A stretch of DNA of 64,000 nucleotides from Aliidiomarina minuta (GCF_003987145.1 NZ_PIPL01000001.1:1736001-1800000), one strand, 5' to 3'. Counted from the stretch's first letter, positions 16,142-27,021 are shown. Notes: generated by a model from the sequence alone, not told the origin. Translations and numbers: made by a program.

Positions 16142-19100
16142 TTAATCGTCGCTTTGGTTCAGAGCGTCCGATAACGCCTGTTCCGCTTCTTCTGCACTTA
16201 CCGACTGTTCCTGAGCTTCCTCCACCTCAACCTGACGCTTGCGCGCACGGTCCTGGTGATAGGCGTAACCCGTACCAGCTGGTATCAAGCGGCCAACGAT
16301 AACGTTCTCTTTCAGACCCTGCAGGCTGTCTTCTTTACCCTGCACGGCAGCTTCAGTAAGAACGCGGGTAGTTTCCTGGAACGATGCCGCTGAGATAAAG
16401 GACTCAGTCGACAGTGACGCTTTGGTAATACCCAGTAACTGGCGCTCATACAGCGCTGGCATTTTGCCATCCGCTTCAAGACGACGGTTGTTCTCAATGA
16501 TACGAGACACTTCGACCTGTTCGCCTTCAAGGAATTCAGAATCACCAGACTTCTGAATAAGCCCTTTACGAAGCATTTGACGAACGATAGCTTCGATATG
16601 CTTATCGTTAATCTTAACACCCTGTAAGCGGTAAACTTCCTGAACTTCGTTAGTGATGTAATTAGCCACTGCAGACACACCGCGTAAACGCAAGATATCG
16701 TGCGGGGCTTCAGGGCCATCGGCAATAACTTCACCGCGGGAGACCTGATCACCTTCAAAGACATTCAGCTGACGCCATTTCGGAATCATCTCTTCGTAAT
16801 GATCGCCTTCTGGTGGTGTAATCATCAAGCGACGCTTGCCTTTGGTTTCTTTACCAAAGGAAACAGTACCTGTGATTTCCGCCAGAATAGCCGGCTCTTT
16901 AGGCTTACGTGCTTCAAACAAGTCAGCAACCCGTGGCAGACCACCGGTGATATCCCGCGTTTTCGAACCTTCTTGCGGAATACGTGCCAGGGTGTCACCA
17001 ATGCCTACTTCCGAATTATCACTCAGGCTGACGATAGCGCCACCTGGCAGGAAGTACTGTGCAGGCATTTCGGTGCCGGCGATGTTAACGTCTTCGCCGT
17101 CTTCACCTACCAGTTTAACTGCAGGACGCATGTCTTTACCGGCGCTGGTACGTTGACCAGTTTCCAGTACCACGTAACTGCTCAGCCCGGTCAGTTCGTC
17201 AGTTTGTGTAGTGATAGTCACGCCATCAATCATATCCACAAACTTAATGCGACCTTTCACCTCAGTAATGATTGGGTGAGTGTGCGGATCCCAGTTCGCT
17301 ACGATTTCGCCGCCTTCAACAGCGTCTCCATCGCCTTTCTTCAGGATTGCACCGTAAGGTACTTTGTAACGCTCGCGCTCACGACCGTAGGTATCAATTA
17401 GCGTCAGTTCAGTTGAACGTGACGTAATCACCAGGTGAGTATCTGAGTTCTCAACAGTTTTCGCATTGTGAAGTTTCAGTTTACCCGGGTTCTTAACCTG
17501 GATGTTGTTCTCAGCCGATGCCCGTGATGCGGCACCACCGATGTGGAAGGTACGCATGGTAAGCTGTGTACCTGGCTCACCGATAGACTGCGCTGCGATA
17601 ACACCAACGGCCTCACCTTCATTAACGATATGCCCACGTGCCAGGTCGCGACCATAGCAGAATGCACAGACACCGCGTAATGAATCACAGGTGATGATAG
17701 AACGAACCTTGATCTCATCCACCGAATTGGCTTCTAAGATGTCACACCATTTTTCATCAATTAGTGTGTTACGCGGGATCAGAACTTCATTGGAACCCGG
17801 AGTCAGTAAGTCTTCACAAACTACCCGGCCCAGTACCCGTTCACGCAACGGCTCTACTACGTCACCACCTTCAATCAGTGGTTTAACGTATAAACCGTCT
17901 TCCGTACCACAGTCGGTCTCGGTAATGACAAGATCCTGCGCCACGTCAACCAAACGACGGGTCAGGTAACCTGAGTTGGCCGTCTTCAGTGCTGTATCGG
18001 CAAGACCTTTACGCGCACCGTGGGTTGAGATGAAGTACTGAAGTACGTTCAGACCTTCACGGAAGTTAGCTACGATAGGCGTTTCGATGATTGAACCATC
18101 AGGTTTTGCCATCAGACCACGCATACCAGCCAGCTGACGAATCTGTGCGGGGCTACCACGAGCACCGGAATCCGCCATCATGTAGACCGAGTTGAAAGAC
18201 TGTTGCTCTTCCTGCTCACCCTTGGCATTGGTTACGCTTTCTTTAGACAGGTTATCCATCATGGCTTTGGAAACTTTTTCGTTTGCCGTTGACCAGATAT
18301 CGATAACTTTATTGTATTTCTCGCCTGCAGTTACCAGACCCTGTTCGAACTGAGCCTGAATTTCCGCAACTTCGGCTTCCGCGCCTTCAATGATGTCTTT
18401 CTTAGAATCCGGGATTTCCATGTCGTTAATGCCGACAGAAGAACCCGAAATCATGGCGTAGTGGAAACCTGTGTACATCAGTTGGTCAGCAAAAATCACG
18501 GTATCTTTCAGACCACAATCGCGGTAACAGGTATTCAACAGACCTGAGATCTGTTTTTTACCCATGTTCTGATTGATATGCGAGAAGGCGATGCCTTTAG
18601 GCAGAATCATGAACAATAACGCACGACCTACTGTGGTTTCGACAATATGAGTAAACTCAGTGACCACACCATCTTCATCACGTTCGCAATCATTTACACG
18701 TACTTTAACGCGCGAATGCAGTATTACATCGCCGGTGCGATAAGCTTTTTCAGCTTCGGCCGGGCTTTTAAACACCATACCCTCGCCTTTCGCGTTTATC
18801 GATGAGCGCGTCATGTAGTAAATGCCCAATACAACGTCCTGTGAAGGAACGATGATAGGGTCACCACTGGCTGGCGATAAGATGTTGTTGGTCGACATCA
18901 TCAACGCACGAGCTTCCATTTGCGCTTCTAAAGTCAACGGTAAGTGAACCGCCATTTGGTCACCGTCGAAGTCGGCGTTATAGGCCGCACACACTAATGG
19001 GTGCAACTGAATCGCTTTACCTTCGATAAGCACCGGTTCAAACGCCTGGATACCCAGACGGTGAAGAGTCGGTGCACGGTTTAACAGAACCGGATGTTCG

Positions 19101-20350
19101 CGAATGACTTCGTCCAGCACGTCCCATACTTCAGGAATTTCGCGCTCAACCATTTTCTTCGCCGCTTTAATGGTAGTGGCTAAACCACGACCTTCCAGCT
19201 TGCCATAGATAAAGGGCTTGAACAGTTCCAGTGCCATTTTCTTCGGCAGACCACACTGATGCAGGCGCAACTTAGGACCTACGGTAATAACCGAACGGCC
19301 TGAGTAGTCAACACGTTTACCCAGCAGGTTCTGACGGAAACGACCCTGTTTACCTTTGATCATGTCGGCCAAAGATTTCAGAGGACGCTTGTTAGAGCCA
19401 GTAATAGCACGACCGCGACGACCGTTGTCTAATAAAGCATCAACCGCTTCCTGCAACATACGTTTTTCGTTGCGCACGATAATATCCGGAGCAGCCAGGT
19501 CTAACAGGCGCTTCAGACGGTTATTACGGTTGATCACCCGACGGTATAAGTCGTTCAGATCTGAAGTTGCAAAACGGCCACCATCCAGCGGTACCAGTGG
19601 ACGTAAATCCGGTGGTAACACAGGCAGAACCTGCAGGATCATCCACTCAGGCTTGTTCCCTGAACCTTCAAATGATTCCAGCAACTTCAGACGCTTAGAG
19701 ATCTTCTTACGCTTAGTTTCTGAGTTCGTTTCAGGCAGCTCTTCGCGCAGCATTTTGATTTGCTCAGGCATGTTCACCTGGCGCAGCATATGCAATACAG
19801 CTTCAGCACCCATTTTGGCTTCGAACTCGTCACCGTGCTCTTCAAGCGCATCCAGGTAATCTTCTTCACCCAGTAATGAACCAACTTCCATCGACGTCAT
19901 ACCAGCGTCAATAATTACGTAAGATTCAAAGTACAGTACGCGCTCGATATCACGAAGCGTCATATCCAGCATCAAACCGATGCGGGATGGCAGTGATTTT
20001 AAAAACCAGATATGGGCAACCGGGCTAGCCAGTTCAATGTGCCCCATGCGCTCACGACGTACCTTGGTCAGAGTGACTTCAACGCCACACTTCTCACAGA
20101 TAACCCCGCGGTGCTTGAGCCGCTTGTATTTGCCACATAAACATTCGTAGTCTTTTACCGGCCCGAAAATACGAGCACAGAACAAACCATCACGTTCAGG
20201 TTTGAATGTACGGTAATTGATGGTCTCTGGCTTTTTAACTTCACCATATGACCAGCTACGAATCTGGTCCGGCGATGCCAGTCCGATACGAATTCCGTCG
20301 AACTCGTCGGTCTGGTTCGCGGGCTTCAGAAACTTCAATAAATCTTTCAC
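16142..20350 (-). CDS. rpoC: RNA polymerase subunit beta'
   Basis: Beta' forms one side of the catalytic cleft of RNA polymerase. The active-site Mg motif NADFDGDQM is present near residue 460. The N-terminal zinc site (CLCGKYKRLKHRG...CEKCG) and the second zinc cluster (CDSLRGVCAFCYG) are intact. The length of 1,402 residues is close to the E. coli 1,407. It follows rpoB by 86 bp; this spacer holds a hairpin (GGGAGCC / GGCTCCC, 20381-20400). Confidence 0.99.
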   Translation of the reverse strand: MKDLLKFLKPANQTDEFDGIRIGLASPDQIRSWSYGEVKKPETINYRTFKPERDGLFCARIFGPVKDYECLCGKYKRLKHRGVICEKCGVEVTLTKVRRERMGHIELASPVAHIWFLKSLPSRIGLMLDMTLRDIERVLYFESYVIIDAGMTSMEVGSLLGEEDYLDALEEHGDEFEAKMGAEAVLHMLRQVNMPEQIKMLREELPETNSETKRKKISKRLKLLESFEGSGNKPEWMILQVLPVLPPDLRPLVPLDGGRFATSDLNDLYRRVINRNNRLKRLLDLAAPDIIVRNEKRMLQEAVDALLDNGRRGRAITGSNKRPLKSLADMIKGKQGRFRQNLLGKRVDYSGRSVITVGPKLRLHQCGLPKKMALELFKPFIYGKLEGRGLATTIKAAKKMVEREIPEVWDVLDEVIREHPVLLNRAPTLHRLGIQAFEPVLIEGKAIQLHPLVCAAYNADFDGDQMAVHLPLTLEAQMEARALMMSTNNILSPASGDPIIVPSQDVVLGIYYMTRSSINAKGEGMVFKSPAEAEKAYRTGDVILHSRVKVRVNDCERDEDGVVTEFTHIVETTVGRALLFMILPKGIAFSHINQNMGKKQISGLLNTCYRDCGLKDTVIFADQLMYTGFHYAMISGSSVGINDMEIPDSKKDIIEGAEAEVAEIQAQFEQGLVTAGEKYNKVIDIWSTANEKVSKAMMDNLSKESVTNAKGEQEEQQSFNSVYMMADSGARGSPAQIRQLAGMRGLMAKPDGSIIETPIVANFREGLNVLQYFISTHGARKGLADTALKTANSGYLTRRLVDVAQDLVITETDCGTEDGLYVKPLIEGGDVVEPLRERVLGRVVCEDLLTPGSNEVLIPRNTLIDEKWCDILEANSVDEIKVRSIITCDSLRGVCAFCYGRDLARGHIVNEGEAVGVIAAQSIGEPGTQLTMRTFHIGGAASRASAENNIQVKNPGKLKLHNAKTVENSDTHLVITSRSTELTLIDTYGRERERYKVPYGAILKKGDGDAVEGGEIVANWDPHTHPIITEVKGRIKFVDMIDGVTITTQTDELTGLSSYVVLETGQRTSAGKDMRPAVKLVGEDGEDVNIAGTEMPAQYFLPGGAIVSLSDNSEVGIGDTLARIPQEGSKTRDITGGLPRVADLFEARKPKEPAILAEITGTVSFGKETKGKRRLMITPPEGDHYEEMIPKWRQLNVFEGDQVSRGEVIADGPEAPHDILRLRGVSAVANYITNEVQEVYRLQGVKINDKHIEAIVRQMLRKGLIQKSGDSEFLEGEQVEVSRIIENNRRLEADGKMPALYERQLLGITKASLSTESFISAASFQETTRVLTEAAVQGKEDSLQGLKENVIVGRLIPAGTGYAYHQDRARKRQVEVEEAQEQSVSAEEAEQALSDALNQSDD

Positions 20351-20436
20351 GCTTCTTCTCCTGTCGGAGTTAAACCTTCGGGGAGCCGGTTAAGGCTCCC
20401 ACCTGAGATGCCATGGCGCTCGCGCCGTGACGGCCC

Positions 20437-23400
20437 TTATTTCTCTTCCAACTCGATGTTAATACCCAGTGAACGGATCTCTTTCAACAATACGTTGAAG
20501 GACTCCGGCATACCTGGGTCCATCTGATGGTTGCCGTCAACAATGTTCTTATACATCTTCGTACGGCCGTTCACGTCATCCGATTTAACAGTGAGCATTT
20601 CCTGCAGAGTATACGCAGCACCATATGCTTCCAGTGCCCATACTTCCATCTCACCAAATCGCTGACCACCGAACTGTGCCTTACCACCCAGCGGCTGCTG
20701 AGTAACCAGGCTGTACGAACCAGTAGAACGCGCGTGCATTTTGTCATCCACCAAATGGTTCAGTTTCAGCATGTACATGTAACCCACGGTTACCGGACGC
20801 TCAAAGCAATTGCCCGTGCGGCCGTCGTACAGCGTAACCTGACCTGATTCCGGCAAATCTGCCAGGGTCAGTAATTCTTTGATTTCTGATTCAATAGCAC
20901 CATCAAATACTGGTGTTGCTATAGGCAGACCAGCTTTCAGGTTTTCAGCCAGACGCATAACTTCGTCATCACTGAACTCTTCTAAATTAACTTTCTGACG
21001 TACATCACCCAAATCGTAAACCTGTTGCAGGAACTTACGCAGCTCCGCCAGTTCACGCTGTTCTTTCAGCATCTTCTCTATTTTGGTACCAATGCCTCGA
21101 GCCGCAGCACCCATATGGGTTTCCAGGATCTGACCGACGTTCATACGTGACGGTACACCCAGCGGGTTCAATACGATATCAACCGGTTCGCCATGCTCAT
21201 CATGCGGCATGTCTTCAATAGGTACGATAGTCGAGATAACACCTTTGTTACCATGACGACCGGCCATTTTGTCACCCGGTTGAATGCGACGTTTAACGGC
21301 AAGGTATACTTTAACAATCTTAAGTACACCCGGCTGCAGATCATCACCCTGAGTAATCTTGCGGCGCTTCTCTTCGTAACGCGTATCATAGTCAGCACGC
21401 AATTCGTCGTGCTGCTGTGACAGGTACTCAAGCTGTTGCTGAGCGTCTTCGTCTTTTAAGTTCTGAGTCAGCCACTTAACGCGATCCAGAGCAGCCAGTT
21501 TTGACTCATCAAAGCCATTGGCTAATAACAGATTACGTACACGGGCATAAACCCCTTCTTCCAGGATCTTAAACTCGTCGGTTAAATCTTTCTTAACCTG
21601 GGCCAGCTGCATTTCTTCGATGTCCAGTGCGCGTTTATCTTTCTCAACGCCGTCACGGGTAAATACCTGAACGTCAATAACAGTACCAGTGACACCGTTA
21701 GGTACACGTAGTGAGCTGTCTTTAACATCCGAGGCTTTTTCACCGAAGATTGCTCGTAGTAGTTTCTCTTCCGGGGTCAACTGGGTTTCGCCTTTAGGCG
21801 TTACCTTACCGACCAGAATATCGCCGCCGTTTACTTCAGCACCGATATACACAACACCGGATTCATCCAATTTGCTCAGCGCAGACTCACCAACGTTAGG
21901 GATATCAGAAGTAATTTCTTCCGGACCCAGCTTGGTGTCACGAGCCACTGCATTCAGTTCCTGAATATGAATCGTGGTTAAACGGTCTTCGATAGCGACG
22001 CGTTCTGAAATCAGAATCGAGTCTTCGAAGTTGTAACCGTTCCACGGCATAAAGGCTACGCGCATGTTCTGGCCAAGCGCCAAATCACCGAGGTCAGTTG
22101 ATGGACCGTCTGCTAACACGTCACCGCGTTGCACAGGTTCACCCGGATTGACCGTAGGCTTCTGGTTAATACAGGTATTCTGGTTAGAACGCGTGTACTT
22201 GGTCAGGTTGTAAATGTCGATGCCAGCTTCACCTGGAACCATCTCTTCTTCATTCACCTTAACCACAATCCGACTCGCGTCTACGTAGTCAATCACACCA
22301 CCGCGTTTAGCAATTACAGTGACACCAGAATCCACAGCTACTGTGCGTTCGATGCCTGTACCTACTAACGGCTTGTCAGCGCGTAATGTAGGCACCGCCT
22401 GACGTTGCATGTTAGAACCCATCAATGCACGGTTAGCATCATCGTGTTCCAGGAATGGGATCAGTGCAGCTGCAATCGACACGATTTGCTGTGGCGATAC
22501 GTCCATATACTGAACATGTTCTTTGCTACTCAGGCTAAACTCGTTCTGGTGACGACTGGGTACCAGGTCTTCCAGAATTTCGTTCTTATCGCTCAGGTTA
22601 ATGTTCGCCTGTGCGATAACGTATTTGCCTTCTTCGATAGCCGACAAATAATCCACTTCGTCTGTAACTACGCCATTTTCCACACGACGGTACGGAGTCT
22701 CTAAGAAACCATATTCGTTGGAACGTGAAAACGAAGATAACGAGTTGATCAGACCAATGTTCGGACCTTCCGGCGTTTCGATTGGACACAAACGACCATA
22801 GTGCGTCGGATGTACGTCACGAACTTCAAAACCAGCACGTTCACGTGTCAGACCACCCGGACCAAGCGCCGAAATACGACGTTTGTGAGTGACTTCTGAC
22901 AATGGATTATTCTGATCCATGAACTGAGACAGCTGACTTGAACCAAAGAACTCTTTCACCGCCGCCGAAATAGGCTTAGCGTTGATAAGGTCCTGTGGCA
23001 TCACGCTGTCCAGATCGCCTAAACTCAGACGTTCTTTAACCGCACGTTCTACACGTACCAGACCTACACGGAACTGGTTTTCAGCCATTTCACCTACGGA
23101 ACGAATACGACGGTTACCCAGGTGATCGATATCATCCACTGTATCCAGACCATTACGGATCTCGATCAGTTTTTGCATCACTGCAACGATATCTTCTTTG
23201 CTCAGGTTACCGCTGCCTTCCAGCTCGTCACGACTCAGGCGACGGTTGAACTTCATACGACCTACCGTAGATAAGTCATAACGGTCTTCGCTGAAGAACA
23301 GATTCGAAAATAAAGCTTCGGCTGCATCTTTAGTCGGTGGCTCGCCTGGACGCATCATACGATAAATTTCCACCAGCGCTTCTAAGCGGTTGGTGCTGTT

Positions 23401-24465
23401 ATCGATACGCAGCGTTTCGCTCATGTATGAACCGTGATCCAGGTCATTCATAAACAAAGTCTGGAATTTCTTAAAGCCAGCTTCGCGCAGCTCAGCCAAA
23501 AGCTCCAGAGTAATAATGTCGTTTGCAGAAGCAATGATTTCGCCTGACTTTTTGTCCACGTAATCGTTAGCCAGTACCTTACCTACCAGGTAGTCTACCG
23601 GCACTTCCATCTCATCAACGCCCATTTTCTCGAGCTGTTTGATATGACGGGCAGTAATGCGACGAGCTTTCTCGACCATTACATCGCCGTTCTCATCTTT
23701 AATATCAAACAAAGCAGTTTCACCACGCAGACGTTCAGGCACCAAGGCCATGAAGATCTTATCGCGGCGAATTTCAAACTTGGTTTTCTCGAAGAACATA
23801 TCGAGAATTTCTTCGTTGTTATATTCTAACGCACGAAGAATAATAGACGCAGGCAGCTTACGACGGCGATCTATACGTACAAATACGTTATCTTTCGGAT
23901 CAAACTCAAAATCAAGCCAGGAACCACGGTATGGGATCACCCGTGCGTTATATAGTACTTTACCTGAAGAATGGGTCTTACCTTTGTCATGGTCGAAGAA
24001 TACGCCAGGCGAGCGGTGCAACTGGGATGCAATTACACGCTCAGTACCATTGATTACAAAGGTACCGTTTTCGGTCATGAGCGGAATTTCGCCCATGTAC
24101 ACTTCCTGCTCTTTTATATCTTTGACCGTACCGGCCGGTGCGTCTTTGTCATACAGCACCATATGCAGTTTAACGCGCAATGGAGCTGAGTAGGTTACGC
24201 CACGTATTTGACATTCTTTCACATCAAATACTGGGTCGCCCAAGCGATAGCTGACATATTTAAGTTCCGCATTACCAGAATAACTGGTTATCGGAAAAAC
24301 AGAGCGGAACGCGGCTTCAAGACCATACTGGCCTTCCGGATCGGCATCGATGAATTTCTTAAATGAATCAAGCTGAATAGATAGCAAGTAAGGTACTTCA
24401 AGCACTTGCGAGCGCTTACCGAAGTCCTTACGAATTCGTTTTTTCTCAGAGTAGGAGTACGCCAT
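20437..24465 (-). CDS. rpoB: RNA polymerase subunit beta
   Basis: Beta is the other large catalytic subunit. The 1,342-residue length equals that of E. coli. The rifampicin-binding region reads FGSSQLSQFMDQNNPLSE then HKRRISALGPGG, the wild-type form. The C-terminal clamp region contains GGKAQFGGQRFGEMEVWAL. It is cotranscribed with rplJL through the 208 bp rplL-rpoB spacer, which carries an attenuator-like hairpin. Confidence 0.99.
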   Translation of the reverse strand: MAYSYSEKKRIRKDFGKRSQVLEVPYLLSIQLDSFKKFIDADPEGQYGLEAAFRSVFPITSYSGNAELKYVSYRLGDPVFDVKECQIRGVTYSAPLRVKLHMVLYDKDAPAGTVKDIKEQEVYMGEIPLMTENGTFVINGTERVIASQLHRSPGVFFDHDKGKTHSSGKVLYNARVIPYRGSWLDFEFDPKDNVFVRIDRRRKLPASIILRALEYNNEEILDMFFEKTKFEIRRDKIFMALVPERLRGETALFDIKDENGDVMVEKARRITARHIKQLEKMGVDEMEVPVDYLVGKVLANDYVDKKSGEIIASANDIITLELLAELREAGFKKFQTLFMNDLDHGSYMSETLRIDNSTNRLEALVEIYRMMRPGEPPTKDAAEALFSNLFFSEDRYDLSTVGRMKFNRRLSRDELEGSGNLSKEDIVAVMQKLIEIRNGLDTVDDIDHLGNRRIRSVGEMAENQFRVGLVRVERAVKERLSLGDLDSVMPQDLINAKPISAAVKEFFGSSQLSQFMDQNNPLSEVTHKRRISALGPGGLTRERAGFEVRDVHPTHYGRLCPIETPEGPNIGLINSLSSFSRSNEYGFLETPYRRVENGVVTDEVDYLSAIEEGKYVIAQANINLSDKNEILEDLVPSRHQNEFSLSSKEHVQYMDVSPQQIVSIAAALIPFLEHDDANRALMGSNMQRQAVPTLRADKPLVGTGIERTVAVDSGVTVIAKRGGVIDYVDASRIVVKVNEEEMVPGEAGIDIYNLTKYTRSNQNTCINQKPTVNPGEPVQRGDVLADGPSTDLGDLALGQNMRVAFMPWNGYNFEDSILISERVAIEDRLTTIHIQELNAVARDTKLGPEEITSDIPNVGESALSKLDESGVVYIGAEVNGGDILVGKVTPKGETQLTPEEKLLRAIFGEKASDVKDSSLRVPNGVTGTVIDVQVFTRDGVEKDKRALDIEEMQLAQVKKDLTDEFKILEEGVYARVRNLLLANGFDESKLAALDRVKWLTQNLKDEDAQQQLEYLSQQHDELRADYDTRYEEKRRKITQGDDLQPGVLKIVKVYLAVKRRIQPGDKMAGRHGNKGVISTIVPIEDMPHDEHGEPVDIVLNPLGVPSRMNVGQILETHMGAAARGIGTKIEKMLKEQRELAELRKFLQQVYDLGDVRQKVNLEEFSDDEVMRLAENLKAGLPIATPVFDGAIESEIKELLTLADLPESGQVTLYDGRTGNCFERPVTVGYMYMLKLNHLVDDKMHARSTGSYSLVTQQPLGGKAQFGGQRFGEMEVWALEAYGAAYTLQEMLTVKSDDVNGRTKMYKNIVDGNHQMDPGMPESFNVLLKEIRSLGINIELEEK

Positions 24466-24613
24466 GGGGTTCCTCAGCTAGCTGATTTCTGACCCTAACT
24501 GCCAGACAGCGTGGCAGCTACTAACAGATCTCGTCAAATCCGTTTACTACAGTTATAAATACTAATGCATTCCAAACTGTAACGAAAAAGAATGCATCCT
24601 TTTTAGCGCAAAA

Positions 24614-24641
24614 AGGCTGGTGACTAAAAAGTCACCAGCCT
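24614..24641 (-). terminator. Attenuator-like hairpin between rplL and rpoB
   Basis: A 12 bp perfect stem (AGGCTGGTGACT / AGTCACCAGCCT, loop of four) is followed on the minus strand by TTTTT. It lies 33 bp after the rplL stop. In E. coli a partial terminator in this spacer lowers rpoBC transcription relative to the ribosomal genes, and this hairpin is well placed for the same role. The efficiency is inferred. Confidence 0.75.
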
Positions 24642-24673
24642 AAGCCCTGAAAAGGCCTTAATGCAAGTCAAGT

Positions 24674-25048
24674 TTACTTAATCTCAACTTCTGCACCAGC
24701 TTCTTCAAGCTGTTTTTTCAGCTCTTCAGCTTCATCTTTAGACACGCCTTCTTTCACTGCTACTGGAGCAGATTCAACCATAGCTTTAGCTTCTTTCAAG
24801 CCAAGACCGGTTGCAGCGCGAACGCCTTTGATAGCAGAGACCTTGTTAGGGCCCGCAGCTTTCAATACAACGTCAAATTCAGTTTGCTCTTCTGCAGCGG
24901 CTTCGCCACCAGCAGCAGGTGCAGCTACTGCAACAGCAGCAGATGCGTCAACACCGAATTTTTCTTCAGCAGCTTCGATCAGTTCTACAAGATCCATTAC
25001 TGGCATCTCTGCGATCGCGTTTAAAATGTCTTCTTTAGTCAGAGCCAT
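24674..25048 (-). CDS. rplL: 50S ribosomal protein L7/L12
   Basis: L7/L12 forms the flexible stalk that recruits translation GTPases. The N-terminal dimerisation domain (about 1-35) is joined by an Ala-rich hinge (about 36-52) to the C-terminal domain with the conserved KAAGPNKVSAIKGVRAATGLGLKEA region (cited here in part). The length of 124 residues is normal. It lies 54 bp after rplJ in the same operon. Confidence 0.98.
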   Translation of the reverse strand: MALTKEDILNAIAEMPVMDLVELIEAAEEKFGVDASAAVAVAAPAAGGEAAAEEQTEFDVVLKAAGPNKVSAIKGVRAATGLGLKEAKAMVESAPVAVKEGVSKDEAEELKKQLEEAGAEVEIK

Positions 25049-25102
25049 GCTTCTAAACTCCTGGGATTATGAATGTATAATTCGATTAAAAAATAAAATC
25101 GC

Positions 25103-25621
25103 TTATTTAGCGTCTTTGATTGCACCCAATACGCGGACAAACTTGGTCGGTACTTCGTTAATAGTACGAACAAATTTAGTAACCGGCGCTTTGAAGGTGG
25201 CAAGCAATTTGGCCAATGCTTCGTCGCGAGTCGGAAGTGACGCTACAGCGTCCAGTTTTTCTGGACCCATCAGACCGTTACCGATCGATAGCGCAGTCAC
25301 ATTCAGGTCTTTGTTCTCTTTTGAGAAATCTTTGAACAAACGAGCGGCAGCGCCCGGAGCTTCAAAAGAAAAACCATAGAGAAGTGGACCTTTCAATGCC
25401 TCAGACATATCTTCAAACTGAGTACCTTCTAAAGCACGTTTCGCTAATGTGTTCCGCACTACTTGCAGATGCACACCTTGCTCACGGGCCTGGGTACGAA
25501 GTTTAGTCATGTCTGCAACTTCGATTCCACGATACTCAGCAACAGCGACGGATAGAGCCTGTGAAGCGATATCGTTAACTTCTTTAACAATCGCTTTTTT
25601 TGCTTCTAAACCTAGTGCCAC
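25103..25621 (-). CDS. rplJ: 50S ribosomal protein L10
   Basis: L10 anchors L7/L12 dimers to the ribosome, and L10 bound to L7/L12 represses its own mRNA. The GTG start at 25621 follows GAGGTGA and gives VALGLEAKKAIV, the usual N-terminus (172 residues). A GTG three codons upstream lies inside the ribosome site and is rejected. The 266 bp upstream contains the conserved L10 leader. Confidence 0.97.
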   Translation of the reverse strand: MALGLEAKKAIVKEVNDIASQALSVAVAEYRGIEVADMTKLRTQAREQGVHLQVVRNTLAKRALEGTQFEDMSEALKGPLLYGFSFEAPGAAARLFKDFSKENKDLNVTALSIGNGLMGPEKLDAVASLPTRDEALAKLLATFKAPVTKFVRTINEVPTKFVRVLGAIKDAK

Positions 25622-25757
25622 TAGTATCACCTCGTTTTAAATCGGAACTTCGGTGTCAAGCACCTCCGCTCCACGTTACAAGTTGGTAAGTTTGCTGTTG
25701 CCAACGCCCTTACCCCTTTGTCACGGTGAATCTCTCCCAGAGAGTCTGAGTCGGACT

Positions 25758-25835
25758 TCACCATCTGCGCAGGACCTTCTCTTACAAGAAGCGATTAAGC
25801 CCTTTCCTCCCGGAATGAGCTCCTGCGGTCTTGGA
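25758..25835 (-). promoter_or_regulatory. L10 leader (autoregulatory mRNA element of rplJL)
   Basis: On the minus strand, TCCAAGACCGCAGGAG is followed about 45 bases later by TCCTGCGCAGATGGTGA. The CGCAGGA / TCCTGCG arms pair, and the flanking sequences match the conserved L10-binding element of gammaproteobacterial rplJ leaders as I remember it. L10 bound to L7/L12 would block translation of rplJ and rplL. The element lies 137-214 bases upstream of the rplJ start, as in E. coli. Confidence 0.85.
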
Positions 25836-25886
25836 TGAGAGCCGCTTCATAAATGAGAGGCAGCTCCAACCCTAAAACCTTTTGAC

Positions 25887-26588
25887 TTAAGCTTTGCCTT
25901 CCAGCGTGCCCTGGTCAATACGTACACCCGCGCCCATAGTGGTCGACAGGCTGATACGTTTAATATAAGAACCTTTAGCTGAAGACGGCTTCGCTTTACG
26001 CAGCGCACCCAGCAAAGCTTCCAGATTTTCGACTAACTTAGTACCTTCAAAATCTACACGGCCAATAGTGCAGTGAATGATACCATTTTTGTCATTGCGG
26101 TAGCGTACCTGACCAGCTTTTGCATTTTTAACTGCAGTAGCTACGTCTGGAGTTACGGTACCTGTCTTCGGGTTTGGCATCAGGCCACGTGGACCTAAAA
26201 TCTGACCCAACTGACCAACAACGCGCATTGCATCCGGAGAAGCAACAACCACGTCAAAGTTCATTTCACCTTTTTTGACCAGTTCAGCAAGGTCTTCCAT
26301 GCCTACTAAGTCAGCGCCGGCTGCTTTTGCTTTTTCAGCATTATCGCCAGAGGTAAATACAGCTACACGAACATCACGACCTGTGCCGTTTGGCAGTACC
26401 GTAGCACCACGAACGTTCTGGTCTGATTTACGTGCATCAATGCCAAGGTTCACTGATACGTCAACGCTCTCAGTAAACTTAGCAGTTGCTAATTCTTTTA
26501 ATAAAGCCACAGCTTCATTGATATCGTAATCACGAGTTGTTTCTACTTTCTCGCGGATAGTGCGCATACGTTTTGTTAATTTAGCCAT
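25887..26588 (-). CDS. rplA: 50S ribosomal protein L1
   Basis: L1 forms the mobile stalk at the E site and represses the rplK-rplA mRNA when in excess. The 233-residue protein starts MAKLTKRMRTIREKV and carries the conserved GPRGLMPNPKTGTV segment. It begins 4 bp after rplK, as expected for translationally coupled genes. Confidence 0.98.
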   Translation of the reverse strand: MAKLTKRMRTIREKVETTRDYDINEAVALLKELATAKFTESVDVSVNLGIDARKSDQNVRGATVLPNGTGRDVRVAVFTSGDNAEKAKAAGADLVGMEDLAELVKKGEMNFDVVVASPDAMRVVGQLGQILGPRGLMPNPKTGTVTPDVATAVKNAKAGQVRYRNDKNGIIHCTIGRVDFEGTKLVENLEALLGALRKAKPSSAKGSYIKRISLSTTMGAGVRIDQGTLEGKA

Positions 26589-26592
26589 GACA

Positions 26593-27021
26593 TTAACCCT
26601 CTACGTTCAAGCCCATTGAGCGAGCTGAACCCGCGATAGTCCGAACGGCTGCATCCATACTGGCGGCAGTTAAGTCCGGGTCTTTAGTGGTCGCGATTTC
26701 TTCCAGTTGCGCACGAGTCACGGTACCAACTTTCTTGGTATTCGGCTCGCCAGAACCACTCTTAATACCAGCCGCTTTCTTCAGCAAGAAAGCCGCAGGT
26801 GGGGTTTTGGTTACAAACGTGAAAGAACGGTCTTCAAACACAGTGATTTCAACTGGAACCGGAGCGCCTTTTTCGAGGCTGTCTGTCTGCGCATTAAACG
26901 CCTTACAGAATTCCATGATGTTCACACCGTGCTGACCCAATGCAGGACCAACGGGTGGTGAAGGGTTTGCCGAACCAGCTGCAACTTGCAGCTTGATAAT
27001 GGCGGATACTTTCTTAGCCAT
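26593..27021 (-). CDS. rplK: 50S ribosomal protein L11
   Basis: L11 sits at the GTPase-associated centre and is needed for RelA activation. The 142-residue protein has the conserved KLQVAAGSANPSPPVGPALGQ start and the TKKVGTVTRAQLEEIA region. It is first in the rplKAJL-rpoBC unit, with a promoter overlapping the end of nusG. Confidence 0.98.
   Translation of the reverse strand: MAKKVSAIIKLQVAAGSANPSPPVGPALGQHGVNIMEFCKAFNAQTDSLEKGAPVPVEITVFEDRSFTFVTKTPPAAFLLKKAAGIKSGSGEPNTKKVGTVTRAQLEEIATTKDPDLTAASMDAAVRTIAGSARSMGLNVEG

Noticed and set aside
16312..19859. Long frames antisense to rpoC
   Set aside because: They are shadows of rpoC codon structure and have no start signals or recognisable family.
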